A stretch of DNA of 61,620 nucleotides. Source: JAVBQU01 sp031548675. Its GTDB lineage: Bacteria > Bacteroidota > Bacteroidia > Bacteroidales > P3. The DNA is taken from NCBI GenBank assembly GCA_031548675.1, contig JAVBQU010000068.1:1-61620 (forward strand). The letters are read 5' to 3'. Numbering within the stretch: position 1 is the first letter of the stretch; each line of letters begins with the position of its first letter. The notes below the pieces were generated by a model. The model was given only the letters and a program-made list of their open reading frames with translations. It was not told the DNA's origin and ran no database searches. A program made the translations under genes and the position numbers. This document shows, piece after piece, positions 8,323 through 17,242 of the stretch.

Positions 8323-10281
8323 ATGAAAGGTTTTTTTAATAAAGATAGGTACAACTTTTCAACGGAATGTGAGCCATTTATATGGTTTTCATTCTTTTTA
8401 GTTATCATTTTATCATTATTCCCATTTTTCAAAATTGGATTTACTTCCGGTGATGATTTGGAATTTTATATGACAAGTCTGGATGGCAGGATTTTTACAG
8501 ATACATATTGGTATGCCAGAGGACAGGGACGTTTTTATCAATTAATAACAAAACCCTTAGCCCATATCACATATCTTATAGACTGGTTTTATTTTACCAA
8601 AATAATACAGTATGGGCTTGTATTATTGTCATTTATTTTGTTTGCCATAACAACTAAAAAACTATTTAAGCTTAAAGAATTTTCCTTGTTAATATTTTTA
8701 CTTCTATTTGTATTCTTATCAGTTACCAGGGAGTATGATTTTATGCCGATAATAGCTTATCCTTTCTTTTTTACTTGTAGTTTTTCGGTATTCTTAGGAT
8801 CCATTTTACTTTTTCTACGATATACAGAAATTCCTAAAAATAAATATTTAATCGGATCTGCTGTTCTGTATGCCATAGCCTTGCTTTTCTATGAAACATA
8901 TCTTATTCTTCTCATGTTTATTACAGGATTTATTTTTTTCAGGAATTATTCAAAATATGGAAGAAAGATTTTCTCAAAAAAAACCTTTTACAAAGAAATT
9001 CTGCCTTTTATCTTTGTTGCATTAGCTTATCTGCTTATTTATTTTGTTTATAGGAAAAGTGTTCAAACAGGTGGTGGTTTTTATTCCGGTTCTTCATTTG
9101 CAAAAAATTTCAGTTGGAAGAATTTCTTTCAAATCATAACAAATTACAACCTGATTGATTTGCCTACTTATATTTATCATAATTCCCGTTCTGTTGTTGA
9201 AGCCAATTCACTGCTTGTTGGAGGGCATCAGCACAATTTTTGGTACATTCTAAAAAATGCTACCTTAGCAGGAATCATCAACACATTGATACAGTGTTTC
9301 CTTTTTGTTTATATCTTTACAAAATTAAGGTCAAACATTACTTGGAAAAAAATTATGATTGGTATTGTTACAACTATTTTCTTTTCATTAGCCGTTCACC
9401 TTTTACAAGCAATATCCGAAAAATATAATACAACCGGATGGCATACACATAGCGGATACGTTACCTCCTTTTTCTCATATTTCCTTATCACGCTTTGTAT
9501 CAGCCTTATTTTTTATTCCATTTTTAAACTTTGTTCAAAGAAAAAATGGCTTAAAGTATCTGTTATCAGCATTTTTACTATCATTATTTTTTATATATCC
9601 ATTACCATTGGTTATACCAACGATCATTTGAGCCGCGATTGGGAACTTAGTCAAAACAGATTCAAATCTATAGACAGATTAACAAAAAAAGGCTTATTGG
9701 ACAATATACCAGACAGTTCTTTTATTTATGCCGGAGATCTCTTTAAATCATCCTCTCGATTCGGCTATGTGCTTGAATATTCATTCAGTTTAAAGAAATA
9801 TGTATTTCTAAAAACCAATAAATCATACAATATATACAATGATTTGGAAGAATTTAGAACCAATCTGCAAAAAGACTCCTCTCAAAATATGTATTATATT
9901 GCACAATATGATTCACCCAAGAGTCAAGACATGCTCACTGTTTTAATGAAAATAAACAGCACTTCTTTGAACTGGAAAGAGAAAGAAATATCTTTTGAGG
10001 AAACCACAGCAAACGAAGCCGAAGTATATTATTATTCTGCCAATAAAGATTTCTATCTTACCTTTTATATCCCTGATACTACCCAGATTCCAATTATTTC
10101 TATCAATGATAAGGGTGCTAAAGTTTCAAATTCTAAACTAAATATGATTAGAATTATAAATAACAACAAAAGGGAAGAAACCACAACCTTTAAACTTAAA
10201 TCAAATACACCATTTCGTATAAAAGATTTTTCAATTTCCAATATCGGTTTTCAAAATGTGGAGGAATTCTATATAAATTAA
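8323..10281 (+). CDS. Polytopic membrane protein, probable GT-C glycosyltransferase
   Basis: 652 residues with a cytoplasmic N-terminus, about ten to twelve hydrophobic segments up to residue about 430, then a soluble C-terminal region of about 200 residues. The first extracytoplasmic loop carries SGDDLEFY (Asp44-Asp45), the position where GT-C transferases keep their acidic catalytic pair. Polyprenyl-phosphate-sugar-dependent glycosyl transfer is therefore the best guess. I do not recognise a named family. It follows the ArnT-like gene with a 44-base gap on the same strand. Base composition is very AT-rich and Lys/Phe/Ile-heavy, more so than housekeeping neighbours, which is usual for membrane proteins in such genomes. 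Confidence 0.6.
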   Translation: MKGFFNKDRYNFSTECEPFIWFSFFLVIILSLFPFFKIGFTSGDDLEFYMTSLDGRIFTDTYWYARGQGRFYQLITKPLAHITYLIDWFYFTKIIQYGLVLLSFILFAITTKKLFKLKEFSLLIFLLLFVFLSVTREYDFMPIIAYPFFFTCSFSVFLGSILLFLRYTEIPKNKYLIGSAVLYAIALLFYETYLILLMFITGFIFFRNYSKYGRKIFSKKTFYKEILPFIFVALAYLLIYFVYRKSVQTGGGFYSGSSFAKNFSWKNFFQIITNYNLIDLPTYIYHNSRSVVEANSLLVGGHQHNFWYILKNATLAGIINTLIQCFLFVYIFTKLRSNITWKKIMIGIVTTIFFSLAVHLLQAISEKYNTTGWHTHSGYVTSFFSYFLITLCISLIFYSIFKLCSKKKWLKVSVISIFTIIIFYISITIGYTNDHLSRDWELSQNRFKSIDRLTKKGLLDNIPDSSFIYAGDLFKSSSRFGYVLEYSFSLKKYVFLKTNKSYNIYNDLEEFRTNLQKDSSQNMYYIAQYDSPKSQDMLTVLMKINSTSLNWKEKEISFEETTANEAEVYYYSANKDFYLTFYIPDTTQIPIISINDKGAKVSNSKLNMIRIINNNKREETTTFKLKSNTPFRIKDFSISNIGFQNVEEFYIN

Positions 10282-10324
10282 ATTTATACAAAAGATATTT
10301 CCGGTATATTGACAAAACATTTTA

Positions 10325-10332
10325 TATCTTTG
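10325..10332 (+). promoter_or_regulatory. Candidate -7 box for the ABC-F gene
   Basis: TATCTTTG matches TAnnTTTG. It lies 118 bases before the ABC-F ATG, leaving a leader of roughly 110 bases that contains the hairpin at 10369-10451. No good -33 match. Confidence 0.45.
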
Positions 10333-10368
10333 CAAACTCAAACCAGCAAAACTTACCTTATGTAAAAT

Positions 10369-10451
10369 ATAATTTCTTTTGGAATTAACAGATAATCAAC
10401 CTAACAATAAGGTTGGCATTCATTATTTATCTTTTAAAACAAAGAAATTAT
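10369..10451 (+). promoter_or_regulatory. Leader hairpin masking the ABC-F start codon
   Basis: ATAATTTCTTT at 10369-10379 is perfectly complementary to AAAGAAATTAT at 10441-10451, which ends within the ATG start codon (10450-10452). Inside the loop a second small hairpin AACCT/AGGTT sits near 10398-10413. An ATG immediately followed by TAA (10360-10365) precedes the left arm and would place a ribosome just upstream of it. Such structures are used by antibiotic-responsive ABC-F leaders, where a stalled ribosome opens the start; that role is inference here. Confidence 0.5.
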
Positions 10452-12036
10452 GTTTAGTATACAAAATATTACCTACATACATCCCAATAAAGAGTTGTTG
10501 TTCGATAACATCAGCTTAAATTTAAATAATCACGAAAAAGTTGCCCTTATAGGCAATAATGGTGTCGGAAAATCGACCCTGCTGAAAATTATAGCAGGAG
10601 AATTAACTCCCTACGCAGGACAGTTGGAAGTTGATAGCAAGCCTTATTATATTCCGCAGATTTTTGGACAATACAACCATCTGTCTATAGCCCAAGCATT
10701 TCGGATAGAAGATAAGCTGCATGCATTAAGAGAAATACTCGAAGGGAGGGGTACAGAATTGCATCTGAATATATTAGATGATGATTGGGCAATAGAAGAA
10801 CGTTGTGCAGAAGCATTAGAATATTGGCAATTATCCGGTATAGATTTATCTGAAAAAATAGAAACTTTGAGCGGAGGGCAAAAAACAAAAGTTTTTCTTG
10901 CCGGAATATCTATTCATAAGCCCGATTTGGTACTGCTCGATGAACCCAGCAATCATTTAGACAGTTCCGGTAGAAAATTATTGTATGATTTTATCCGTTC
11001 AACTTCAAGTACTTTATTGATTGTAAGCCACGACCGAACATTGTTGAATTTATTAGATACCGTTTGTGAGTTACAACCCCATGGAATTACAGTATATGGA
11101 GGTAATTATGATTTTTATGCAGAGCAGAAACAAATTGCCGAAAATGCTTTAAGCGAAGATATAAAAAGCAAAGAAAAAGCATTGCGAAAAGCAAAGGAAA
11201 AAGAACGAGAGACCGTAGAACGCCAGCAAAAATTAGATGCCAGGGGAAAGCAAAAACAGGAAAAAGCAGGTGTTGCCCGAATTATGATGAATACGCTAAG
11301 AAACAATGCAGAAAAAAGCACATCTAAAATTAAAAGTACACATACAGAAAAAATTGGAGCTATTGCGCAAGAACTGCAAGATTTGCGTTCAATCTTGCCC
11401 GATATTGATAAAATGAAATTTGGTTTCGACAGTTCCCATTTGCACAAAGGTAAAATCTTGTTTACAGCTACAGGCATAAATTATCGTTATGAATCCAAAT
11501 TTCTTTGGAAAAATAATCTGGATTTTCAGATTGTAAGCGGAGAACGGATTGCACTAAAAGGAACAAATGGGTCTGGAAAAACTACTTTAATAAAAATTCT
11601 CTTAGATAGATTGCAGCCCCAAACAGGAAGCATAAGCAGGGCAAGTAGCAGTTCCGTTTACATAGATCAGGATTATTCTCTGATTAATTCTCAGTTAAAA
11701 GTGTATGAACAAGCACAACAATTTAATGATTCCGGATTACAGGAACATGAAGTAAAAATAAGATTAAACCGGTTTTTGTTTACCAAGGGAGATTGGGATA
11801 AGCCCTGCGACGCTTTGAGCGGAGGCGAGAAAATGAGGTTAATGTTATGCTGTCTTACCATCCACAATCAGGCTCCAGATCTTATAGTATTAGACGAGCC
11901 AACCAATAACTTGGATATTCAGAATATAGAAATACTAACAGCTGCCATCAATGAATATCAAGGAACATTATTAGTAGTTTCGCATGATGATTATTTTCTA
12001 AAACAAATTCACGCTGAACGAATTATTAATATTTGA
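10450..12036 (+). CDS. ABC-F family ATPase (ribosome-associated)
   Basis: 528 residues with two ABC ATPase domains and no membrane segment. Domain 1 has Walker A GNNGVGKST (about 36-44), signature LSGGQ and LLDEPSNHLD. Domain 2 has GTNGSGKTT, LSGGE and VLDEPTNNLD. The charged inter-domain linker (about 235-330, Lys/Glu-rich with RIMMNTLRNN) is the part that in ABC-F proteins reaches into the ribosomal P-site region. Members either tune translation (EttA-like) or protect ribosomes from antibiotics that bind the peptidyl-transferase centre. Which applies is not decided by the sequence. The long structured leader favours inducible protection. Transcribed alone; a long hairpin terminator follows. 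Confidence 0.9.
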   Translation: MFSIQNITYIHPNKELLFDNISLNLNNHEKVALIGNNGVGKSTLLKIIAGELTPYAGQLEVDSKPYYIPQIFGQYNHLSIAQAFRIEDKLHALREILEGRGTELHLNILDDDWAIEERCAEALEYWQLSGIDLSEKIETLSGGQKTKVFLAGISIHKPDLVLLDEPSNHLDSSGRKLLYDFIRSTSSTLLIVSHDRTLLNLLDTVCELQPHGITVYGGNYDFYAEQKQIAENALSEDIKSKEKALRKAKEKERETVERQQKLDARGKQKQEKAGVARIMMNTLRNNAEKSTSKIKSTHTEKIGAIAQELQDLRSILPDIDKMKFGFDSSHLHKGKILFTATGINYRYESKFLWKNNLDFQIVSGERIALKGTNGSGKTTLIKILLDRLQPQTGSISRASSSSVYIDQDYSLINSQLKVYEQAQQFNDSGLQEHEVKIRLNRFLFTKGDWDKPCDALSGGEKMRLMLCCLTIHNQAPDLIVLDEPTNNLDIQNIEILTAAINEYQGTLLVVSHDDYFLKQIHAERIINI

Positions 12037-12052
12037 AATAAAAGGGAAGTAT

Positions 12053-12098
12053 TTTAATTAGAAGGGACCCATAAATTTATGGTTCCCTTCTAATTAAA
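12053..12098. terminator. Bidirectional terminator between convergent genes
   Basis: A 23-base arm starting TTTAATTAGAAGGGA (12053-12075) pairs with 12076-12098 with one mismatch, and A/T runs flank both sides. It lies between the ABC-F gene (+) and the sugar kinase (-), ending one base before the kinase stop codon. Confidence 0.85.
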
Positions 12099-12099
12099 A

Positions 12100-13185
12100 T
12101 TATCTTGTAAATGTTTTTAGTGTATCATATTTTTCTTCAATACTTTGCAATAACTTAAATTGAGCTAAGGTACGTTGCCAATTATGCTCAGGATGTTTGA
12201 TTTTATAATAAGTATCCCCATTCAAGTAATCAGTAAAAAAACGTACTGTTTGCATGTATGTCAATAATTTAGCTCCAAAAATAAGATTGTCAATTTCGAT
12301 AGGAGTTAAAAATGATTTTGCATTTTCCAGATACCCTTTCAGATAAGCTTTTACCACATCCAAATTTACAGAAATGTTATCCAGATTCTCATCATCTTCG
12401 GATCCGGTATTAGCTCCAGTACGCACGAAATCACCAAAATCCGATAAAACATAACCCGGCATAACTGTATCTAAATCTACTACACAAAGTACCTCATCTG
12501 TTTTTTCATCAAATAAAACATTATTTACTTTAGTATCACAATGATTGATGCGTTTGGGTAGTTTACCTTCGCGGTGTAGCCGCTCTGCTTTACACATTTC
12601 ATCAGCACGTTCTTCCAATTCATCCACCATCCATTGTACTTTTTCTAAACGCTTGGCTGCGTTGTCTTTCACACTTTGACGAAATGAATCCAAACGAGTT
12701 TCCATATTATGAAAATTTGGAATAGTTTCCACTAAAGGATCGCCCGGAATATCCGCCAACATCGCTTGAAAATCACCAAAAGCCCTACCAGCAATATATG
12801 CAAACTTCGCATCAATTGCATCGTAGCTTTTACTGCCCTGAATAAAATGATACATCCGCCAATAATTTCCATCCGCATCACAGAAAAATAATTTTCCGTC
12901 TTTAGCAGGAATTAACGCTAAAACTTTACGTTCAATATCTTGAACCCCACGTGAAATAAGCTTTTGTCGAATATGATTAGTTACCCTTAAAATATTTTGC
13001 TGCAACCCTTCCACATCTTTAAAAATGTGATGATTAATGCGTTGTAAAACATACTTAGGTTGGTTTTCCCCTTCCGCATATACTTTATATGAATCGTTGA
13101 TATGTCCGGCCCCTAAAGCTAAAACTTTTGTAATTGTACCGTTTGTAGAAAATTGATTTACAATATTTTTAAATTTTTCTTCCAT
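12100..13185 (-). CDS. APH-fold sugar kinase, NahK-like
   Basis: 361-residue kinase of the aminoglycoside phosphotransferase/choline kinase fold. Visible motifs are GAGHINDSYKV near the N-terminus, the catalytic loop HCDTKVNNVLFD (about 215-226) and the metal-binding VVDLDTVMPG (about 235-244). The HCDTKxxN and DLDT forms resemble N-acetylhexosamine 1-kinase (NahK), which makes GlcNAc-1-P or GalNAc-1-P. It lies 28 bases downstream of a nucleotidyltransferase in the same operon. Together they could salvage a free hexosamine to a UDP-sugar. A role on another sugar is possible. Not an antibiotic-resistance enzyme as far as the motifs show. Confidence 0.85.
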   Translation of the reverse strand: MEEKFKNIVNQFSTNGTITKVLALGAGHINDSYKVYAEGENQPKYVLQRINHHIFKDVEGLQQNILRVTNHIRQKLISRGVQDIERKVLALIPAKDGKLFFCDADGNYWRMYHFIQGSKSYDAIDAKFAYIAGRAFGDFQAMLADIPGDPLVETIPNFHNMETRLDSFRQSVKDNAAKRLEKVQWMVDELEERADEMCKAERLHREGKLPKRINHCDTKVNNVLFDEKTDEVLCVVDLDTVMPGYVLSDFGDFVRTGANTGSEDDENLDNISVNLDVVKAYLKGYLENAKSFLTPIEIDNLIFGAKLLTYMQTVRFFTDYLNGDTYYKIKHPEHNWQRTLAQFKLLQSIEEKYDTLKTFTR

Positions 13186-13213
13186 AATAATTGATTTTTA
13201 GAATTTTGCTAGA

Positions 13214-14116
13214 TTACCATATTTTAGGAGGATATACTTTTTGTTCCGATAATTCCTTTAGCCGTTGAACTACCACAGGACGGTCTTCTTGATAAGTTAC
13301 CCCAAACCATTCAGCAGAAGTTTCCAGAATTTCCACTTCCATATCTCCGCTTTTTATCAGATTATCAACAACTAACGGAACATATATTTCAGCTTTAGGC
13401 TCCTGCGAATTTTTTTCGATAAAACTTTCGACCTGTTCTTTAAGTTGATGCATAAATCGAGGCTTAAATCCCCAAAAATTCATCGAAACAATAGTGTTTT
13501 CATCTAAAACTTGAAAATTACCATCCTCATTCTTAAATTTTATTACCCCGCCTATTCTTTGTATCTGACTACATTCCGTGACTGTTTGCAATTTATTAGT
13601 AGCATTACCTTTACATACCCCGCGGGAAACAAAACCATTTTCAGATAAAGTATTTTTGAGCAGGTAGCCCACCATTGCAGATAGTTGCGAATTATTTTCT
13701 GTTTCCGTTAAAAATTGGGCAATGGCAGCAAAAGCTTCTCTTCCATAAAAATCATCGCCATTGATAACCGCAAAAGGTTCTTTCACTTTTTCGGCTGCCA
13801 TCAGCACCGCATGTCCTGTTCCCCAAGGTTTTTGCCGTTCAGGATTAATTTGAATATGAGCCGGCACATTTTCCAGTTCCTGAAAAACATAATCGATTTC
13901 TATTTTCCCTTGATATTTAGCTGAAAAAACTTGTTTGAAATCAGCTTCGATACTTTTTCGAATAATAAAAACTACCTTGCCGAATCCCGCTTGTATGGCA
14001 TCATAAATAGAATAATCAATAATGGTTTCACCTGCAGGACCTAAGCCATCTATTTGCTTCAATCCGCCGTATCGGCTTCCCATGCCGGCTGCCAGTACTA
14101 CTAATGTTGGTTTCAT
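13214..14116 (-). CDS. Sugar nucleotidyltransferase (NTP_transferase family)
   Basis: 300 residues, single Rossmann-like nucleotidyltransferase domain. The signature LAAGMGSRYGGLKQ is at the N-terminus, with PWGTGHAV and the metal-binding VINGDDFYG near residue 110-120. These enzymes join a sugar-1-phosphate to UTP or another NTP. First gene of a two-gene operon with the NahK-like kinase, under a strong-looking promoter at 14164-14194. The pairing suggests UDP-GlcNAc/GalNAc or a related sugar nucleotide as product; this is context-based. No acyltransferase (left-handed helix) domain is present, so it is not GlmU. Confidence 0.87.
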   Translation of the reverse strand: MKPTLVVLAAGMGSRYGGLKQIDGLGPAGETIIDYSIYDAIQAGFGKVVFIIRKSIEADFKQVFSAKYQGKIEIDYVFQELENVPAHIQINPERQKPWGTGHAVLMAAEKVKEPFAVINGDDFYGREAFAAIAQFLTETENNSQLSAMVGYLLKNTLSENGFVSRGVCKGNATNKLQTVTECSQIQRIGGVIKFKNEDGNFQVLDENTIVSMNFWGFKPRFMHQLKEQVESFIEKNSQEPKAEIYVPLVVDNLIKSGDMEVEILETSAEWFGVTYQEDRPVVVQRLKELSEQKVYPPKIW

Positions 14117-14163
14117 TCGCTATATTTTAGGTTTATAAAAATTTATTTTAAGATTTAACCCAA

Positions 14164-14194
14164 CAAATTTACATGAAATTTATATACAAGCAAA
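14164..14194 (-). promoter_or_regulatory. Promoter of the nucleotidyltransferase-kinase operon
   Basis: On the minus strand TTTG (14194-14191), 19 bases, then TAAATTTG (14171-14164). Both elements and the spacing match the Bacteroidota consensus. It lies 48 bases before the ATG at 14116. Confidence 0.75.
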
Positions 14195-14241
14195 AAATTA
14201 TCATGGAATACAACTTTCACCAAAAATAATGTGTCTAAAAG

Positions 14242-14272
14242 TTGTTCATTAGTGTATAAAATTGTATTTTTG
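14242..14272 (+). promoter_or_regulatory. Promoter of the first adhesin-like gene
   Basis: TTG (14242-14244), 20 bases, TATTTTTG (14265-14272), matching the Bacteroidota -33/-7 form. It is divergent from the promoter at 14164-14194 and 85 bases before ATG 14358. Confidence 0.65.
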
Positions 14273-14357
14273 TCAATTATATATAAAATGTAATTGAAAA
14301 GCTATTTTTTATTGTTTGCCTATACTGAATCGAAATAACTATTAAAATACTTATTTT

Positions 14358-17150
14358 ATGAAGAAGATTTTCCTATCTTTTGTGACTTTGGTAGTATTGA
14401 GTTTAACAGTACAAGCCCAATTGGATTATGAATTTTGGCTGGCATGTCCCGATTTGAATGAAAACCACGGGGGGACAGAGTACCCAAAAGATGAACCAAT
14501 TTTATTACACTTATCAACCAAAGAAGATCCCGCCACGGTTATTATCTCACAACCGGCTATGAATTGGCAATCGGAAGAAATAAATATTCCTGCAAATTCA
14601 TCCATCATTTATTATCTAACCAGCAGAAAAGCTATGTTAGAATGTGTAACTCCTAATCTTGTTGAAAATAGGGGTTTGTATATTAGTTCAACAGCACTAA
14701 TTACAGCCTATTATGAAGTTGCAGATAAGCAAAACTCTGATTTCATTGCATTAAAGGGAAAATCAGCATTGGGAACACATTTTTTTATAACAGGGCAAAA
14801 TAGATTTATAGCGGCTGGGGATGCAACTTTTGTAATTTCTAGATTTTCATGTGATATTGTAGCTACAGAAGACGGAACAGTTGTTACCATTAAACCCAAT
14901 AAAGATGTTGTAGGACATCCCGCAGGAATGCCTTTCGATGTCACTTTAAATAGAGGGCAAACTTATTCTATCCAAATAGGAAAACAAGGAGAAGGTGAGG
15001 AGAGACCTATTGGCTCAGAAATAACGTCTAACAACCCTATAGCTATGACCATAAAAGATTGTTCATTAGCACCGCTTCAAGGAAAAGAAGGAGATCCTTT
15101 AACCAGACTTTATGCTGCTGATGCGGCTATGGATCAATCTATTCCGGTAGAAAATATAGGGACAGAATATATTATACCTAATGGGTCTTTGCCTAATGGA
15201 GATTATTATTTTCTAACAGCAACTGAAGATAACACGGAAATATACCTAGATGGTCAACCAGCCCCTGTTGCTACTTTGCAAAAAGGGGAAGTTTATAAAG
15301 GAGGTTTTGCTGCTAAGGCTGTCCAAAAACCTGCAACTTACATTCGGACAACCAAGCCTATTTATGTATTTCAAATTACGGGAAGTGATAATTCAGAAGT
15401 GGGAGGAGCTATACTTCCTTCAATTATATGCACAGGTTCGTCACGTATTCCCTTTGCACGTAGTGGGAAAGTGGGCACTACCCCTTCTACTTCAGCGCCT
15501 GGAGGCACTGCAGAAGGATATGCACCAGTCGGATTTGAATTAACTGTATTCATTCGGAAAGGTCAGGAAAATGGGTTATACCTAGTTACAAATAACCAGC
15601 CCGAAAAACAATTTATAACATTAGATATAGCACATGCGTTTAAAGATGTACCTGGGAACAGTGATTGGGTTGCTGTTAAGAAAGATCTTAAAGCCGAAAT
15701 TCTAGTAGGAAGTAGTAACGTTATTTATCATAAGGATGGTGAACCATTCCATTTGGGCATTATTACAGGAGATATAAATACCTGTCGTTATGGCTTTTTC
15801 TCCGATTTCAAAAAAGTCAATGTAAACATGATTGCAGATAGACCTAATTTAGAATATTGTGAAGGAGACCGGATTAAACTTACAGCGACCCCTTATGAAG
15901 GAGCCTATTATACATGGATAGGACCCACGAATAATATAATTCAACAAGGAGCATTTTTAAATGGGAAAAATACATACTACTATCAAAAAGCTAAAATAAC
16001 AGTATCAGATACAGGGTTTTACAAAGTGGTCACTAAGAGCGGAGGTTGTGGAGCCGACACCAGCCGTATTCATATCACGATTTATAAGAATCCCCAATTT
16101 CAGTTTGGGAAAGATACAACTGTGTGCATAGGGACTAAATTATTTTTAGACCCCGCAGTTTCAGATTTAAAATATAACTGGTCAACCGGAGATACGACAC
16201 AAGCCATTTATACCAATCCTAATCCCGGAGTTACCGAATATAGTTTATTGATAAGAAATCAATATCCGAATATAACCTGTATCGCTTCCGATACCATTGT
16301 AGTAACCGTTTCAGATATACCAGCCGTAAGCTTTATGCCCTCCCCATACCCCTCCGAAGGTTGTGGAGAAGCAACCATAAGCTTTAAGAACTACACTGAC
16401 CCTATCAATGCAAAATTTCACTGGGATTTTGGAGATGGCACCCAATCAACCGAAGTCAATCCCGTTCATGCCTATACAGCCGTATCAGGAGCACTGTCCG
16501 ATACCTATGATGTTACCCTTATTGCCAGCAACTCCTCTAACTGTGCAGATACAATAAAGATAGACAGGGTAATAACGATGTATCGCAAACCCAATGCAGA
16601 ATTTATTTATACTCCGGATGTTATACATGCCAGTAATCCCGTAGCTAAATTTATTCCTGCTAGTGAAGAAGTACCCGGTTTCCAATACTATTGGAATTTT
16701 GGTGATGAAAGTACAGATACCACCTATGCTCCATCTCATATTTATGAAGCAATTACGGCAGAATATACTGTATTCTATAAGGTAACCAATCCTTTATCCC
16801 CTAGCTGTGCCGATTCAACTTCTAGGCCAATCAAAGTAATAAATGATTCATTGTCTTATACCAATGTCTTAACTCCCAATGGAGACGGCATTAATGATGT
16901 ATTTATAATCAAGAATTTGATAGCCCCAAACGGAGTGCAGAATTATGGGGGTAATAATGGCGAAAATACCTTGTATGTATACAACCGTTATGGCAAACGA
17001 GTATTTTATGCCAAAGATTACCAAAACAATTGGGAACCAAAGAATTTATCAGATGGGACTTATTTCTTTATATTCAAGGCAAAGAATCAGTTTAATGAGA
17101 AGGAATACAAAGGAACCATAACCATTATAGGAAGTAGTGGAAAGGATTAA
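14358..17150 (+). CDS. T9SS type B cargo: IgGFc-binding-like, PKD-domain surface protein
   Basis: 930 residues. A signal peptide (1-20, ends VQAQ) is followed by a large N-terminal region resembling the IgGFc-binding domain (YYEVADKQNSDFIALKG, PIYVFQITG, VGGAILPSI). Next come Ig/PKD-like domains with WDFGDGT and WNFGDES, and a C-terminal gliding-type sorting domain: TNVLTPNGDGINDVF, YNRYGKRVF, NNWEPKNLSDGTYFF, YKGTITI. That domain sends proteins through the type IX secretion system (type B signal, working with PorP/SprF-like partners). Expected on the cell surface or released; adhesion or matrix binding is a guess. A paralog follows immediately, nearly identical in the 3' half. The PorP/SprF gene at 30.1 kb may be a partner. 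Confidence 0.88.
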   Translation: MKKIFLSFVTLVVLSLTVQAQLDYEFWLACPDLNENHGGTEYPKDEPILLHLSTKEDPATVIISQPAMNWQSEEINIPANSSIIYYLTSRKAMLECVTPNLVENRGLYISSTALITAYYEVADKQNSDFIALKGKSALGTHFFITGQNRFIAAGDATFVISRFSCDIVATEDGTVVTIKPNKDVVGHPAGMPFDVTLNRGQTYSIQIGKQGEGEERPIGSEITSNNPIAMTIKDCSLAPLQGKEGDPLTRLYAADAAMDQSIPVENIGTEYIIPNGSLPNGDYYFLTATEDNTEIYLDGQPAPVATLQKGEVYKGGFAAKAVQKPATYIRTTKPIYVFQITGSDNSEVGGAILPSIICTGSSRIPFARSGKVGTTPSTSAPGGTAEGYAPVGFELTVFIRKGQENGLYLVTNNQPEKQFITLDIAHAFKDVPGNSDWVAVKKDLKAEILVGSSNVIYHKDGEPFHLGIITGDINTCRYGFFSDFKKVNVNMIADRPNLEYCEGDRIKLTATPYEGAYYTWIGPTNNIIQQGAFLNGKNTYYYQKAKITVSDTGFYKVVTKSGGCGADTSRIHITIYKNPQFQFGKDTTVCIGTKLFLDPAVSDLKYNWSTGDTTQAIYTNPNPGVTEYSLLIRNQYPNITCIASDTIVVTVSDIPAVSFMPSPYPSEGCGEATISFKNYTDPINAKFHWDFGDGTQSTEVNPVHAYTAVSGALSDTYDVTLIASNSSNCADTIKIDRVITMYRKPNAEFIYTPDVIHASNPVAKFIPASEEVPGFQYYWNFGDESTDTTYAPSHIYEAITAEYTVFYKVTNPLSPSCADSTSRPIKVINDSLSYTNVLTPNGDGINDVFIIKNLIAPNGVQNYGGNNGENTLYVYNRYGKRVFYAKDYQNNWEPKNLSDGTYFFIFKAKNQFNEKEYKGTITIIGSSGKD

Positions 17151-17242
17151 GAAATATAGAGAAGTTTACAATATAATTAATGAATTATTTGAGTGAAAAC
17201 TTGAATGATTCATGTTTAATGAAAAATAAATATAAGGTTATT

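Noticed and set aside
12100..13185. Aminoglycoside-resistance gene (APH fold)
   Set aside because: The HCDTK and DLDT motif forms and operon partner fit a sugar kinase; nothing points to an antibiotic substrate.
17180..17242. N-terminal extension of the second adhesin-like protein to ATG 17180
   Set aside because: It would place 21 polar residues before a clean signal peptide; the paralog begins directly at its signal peptide.
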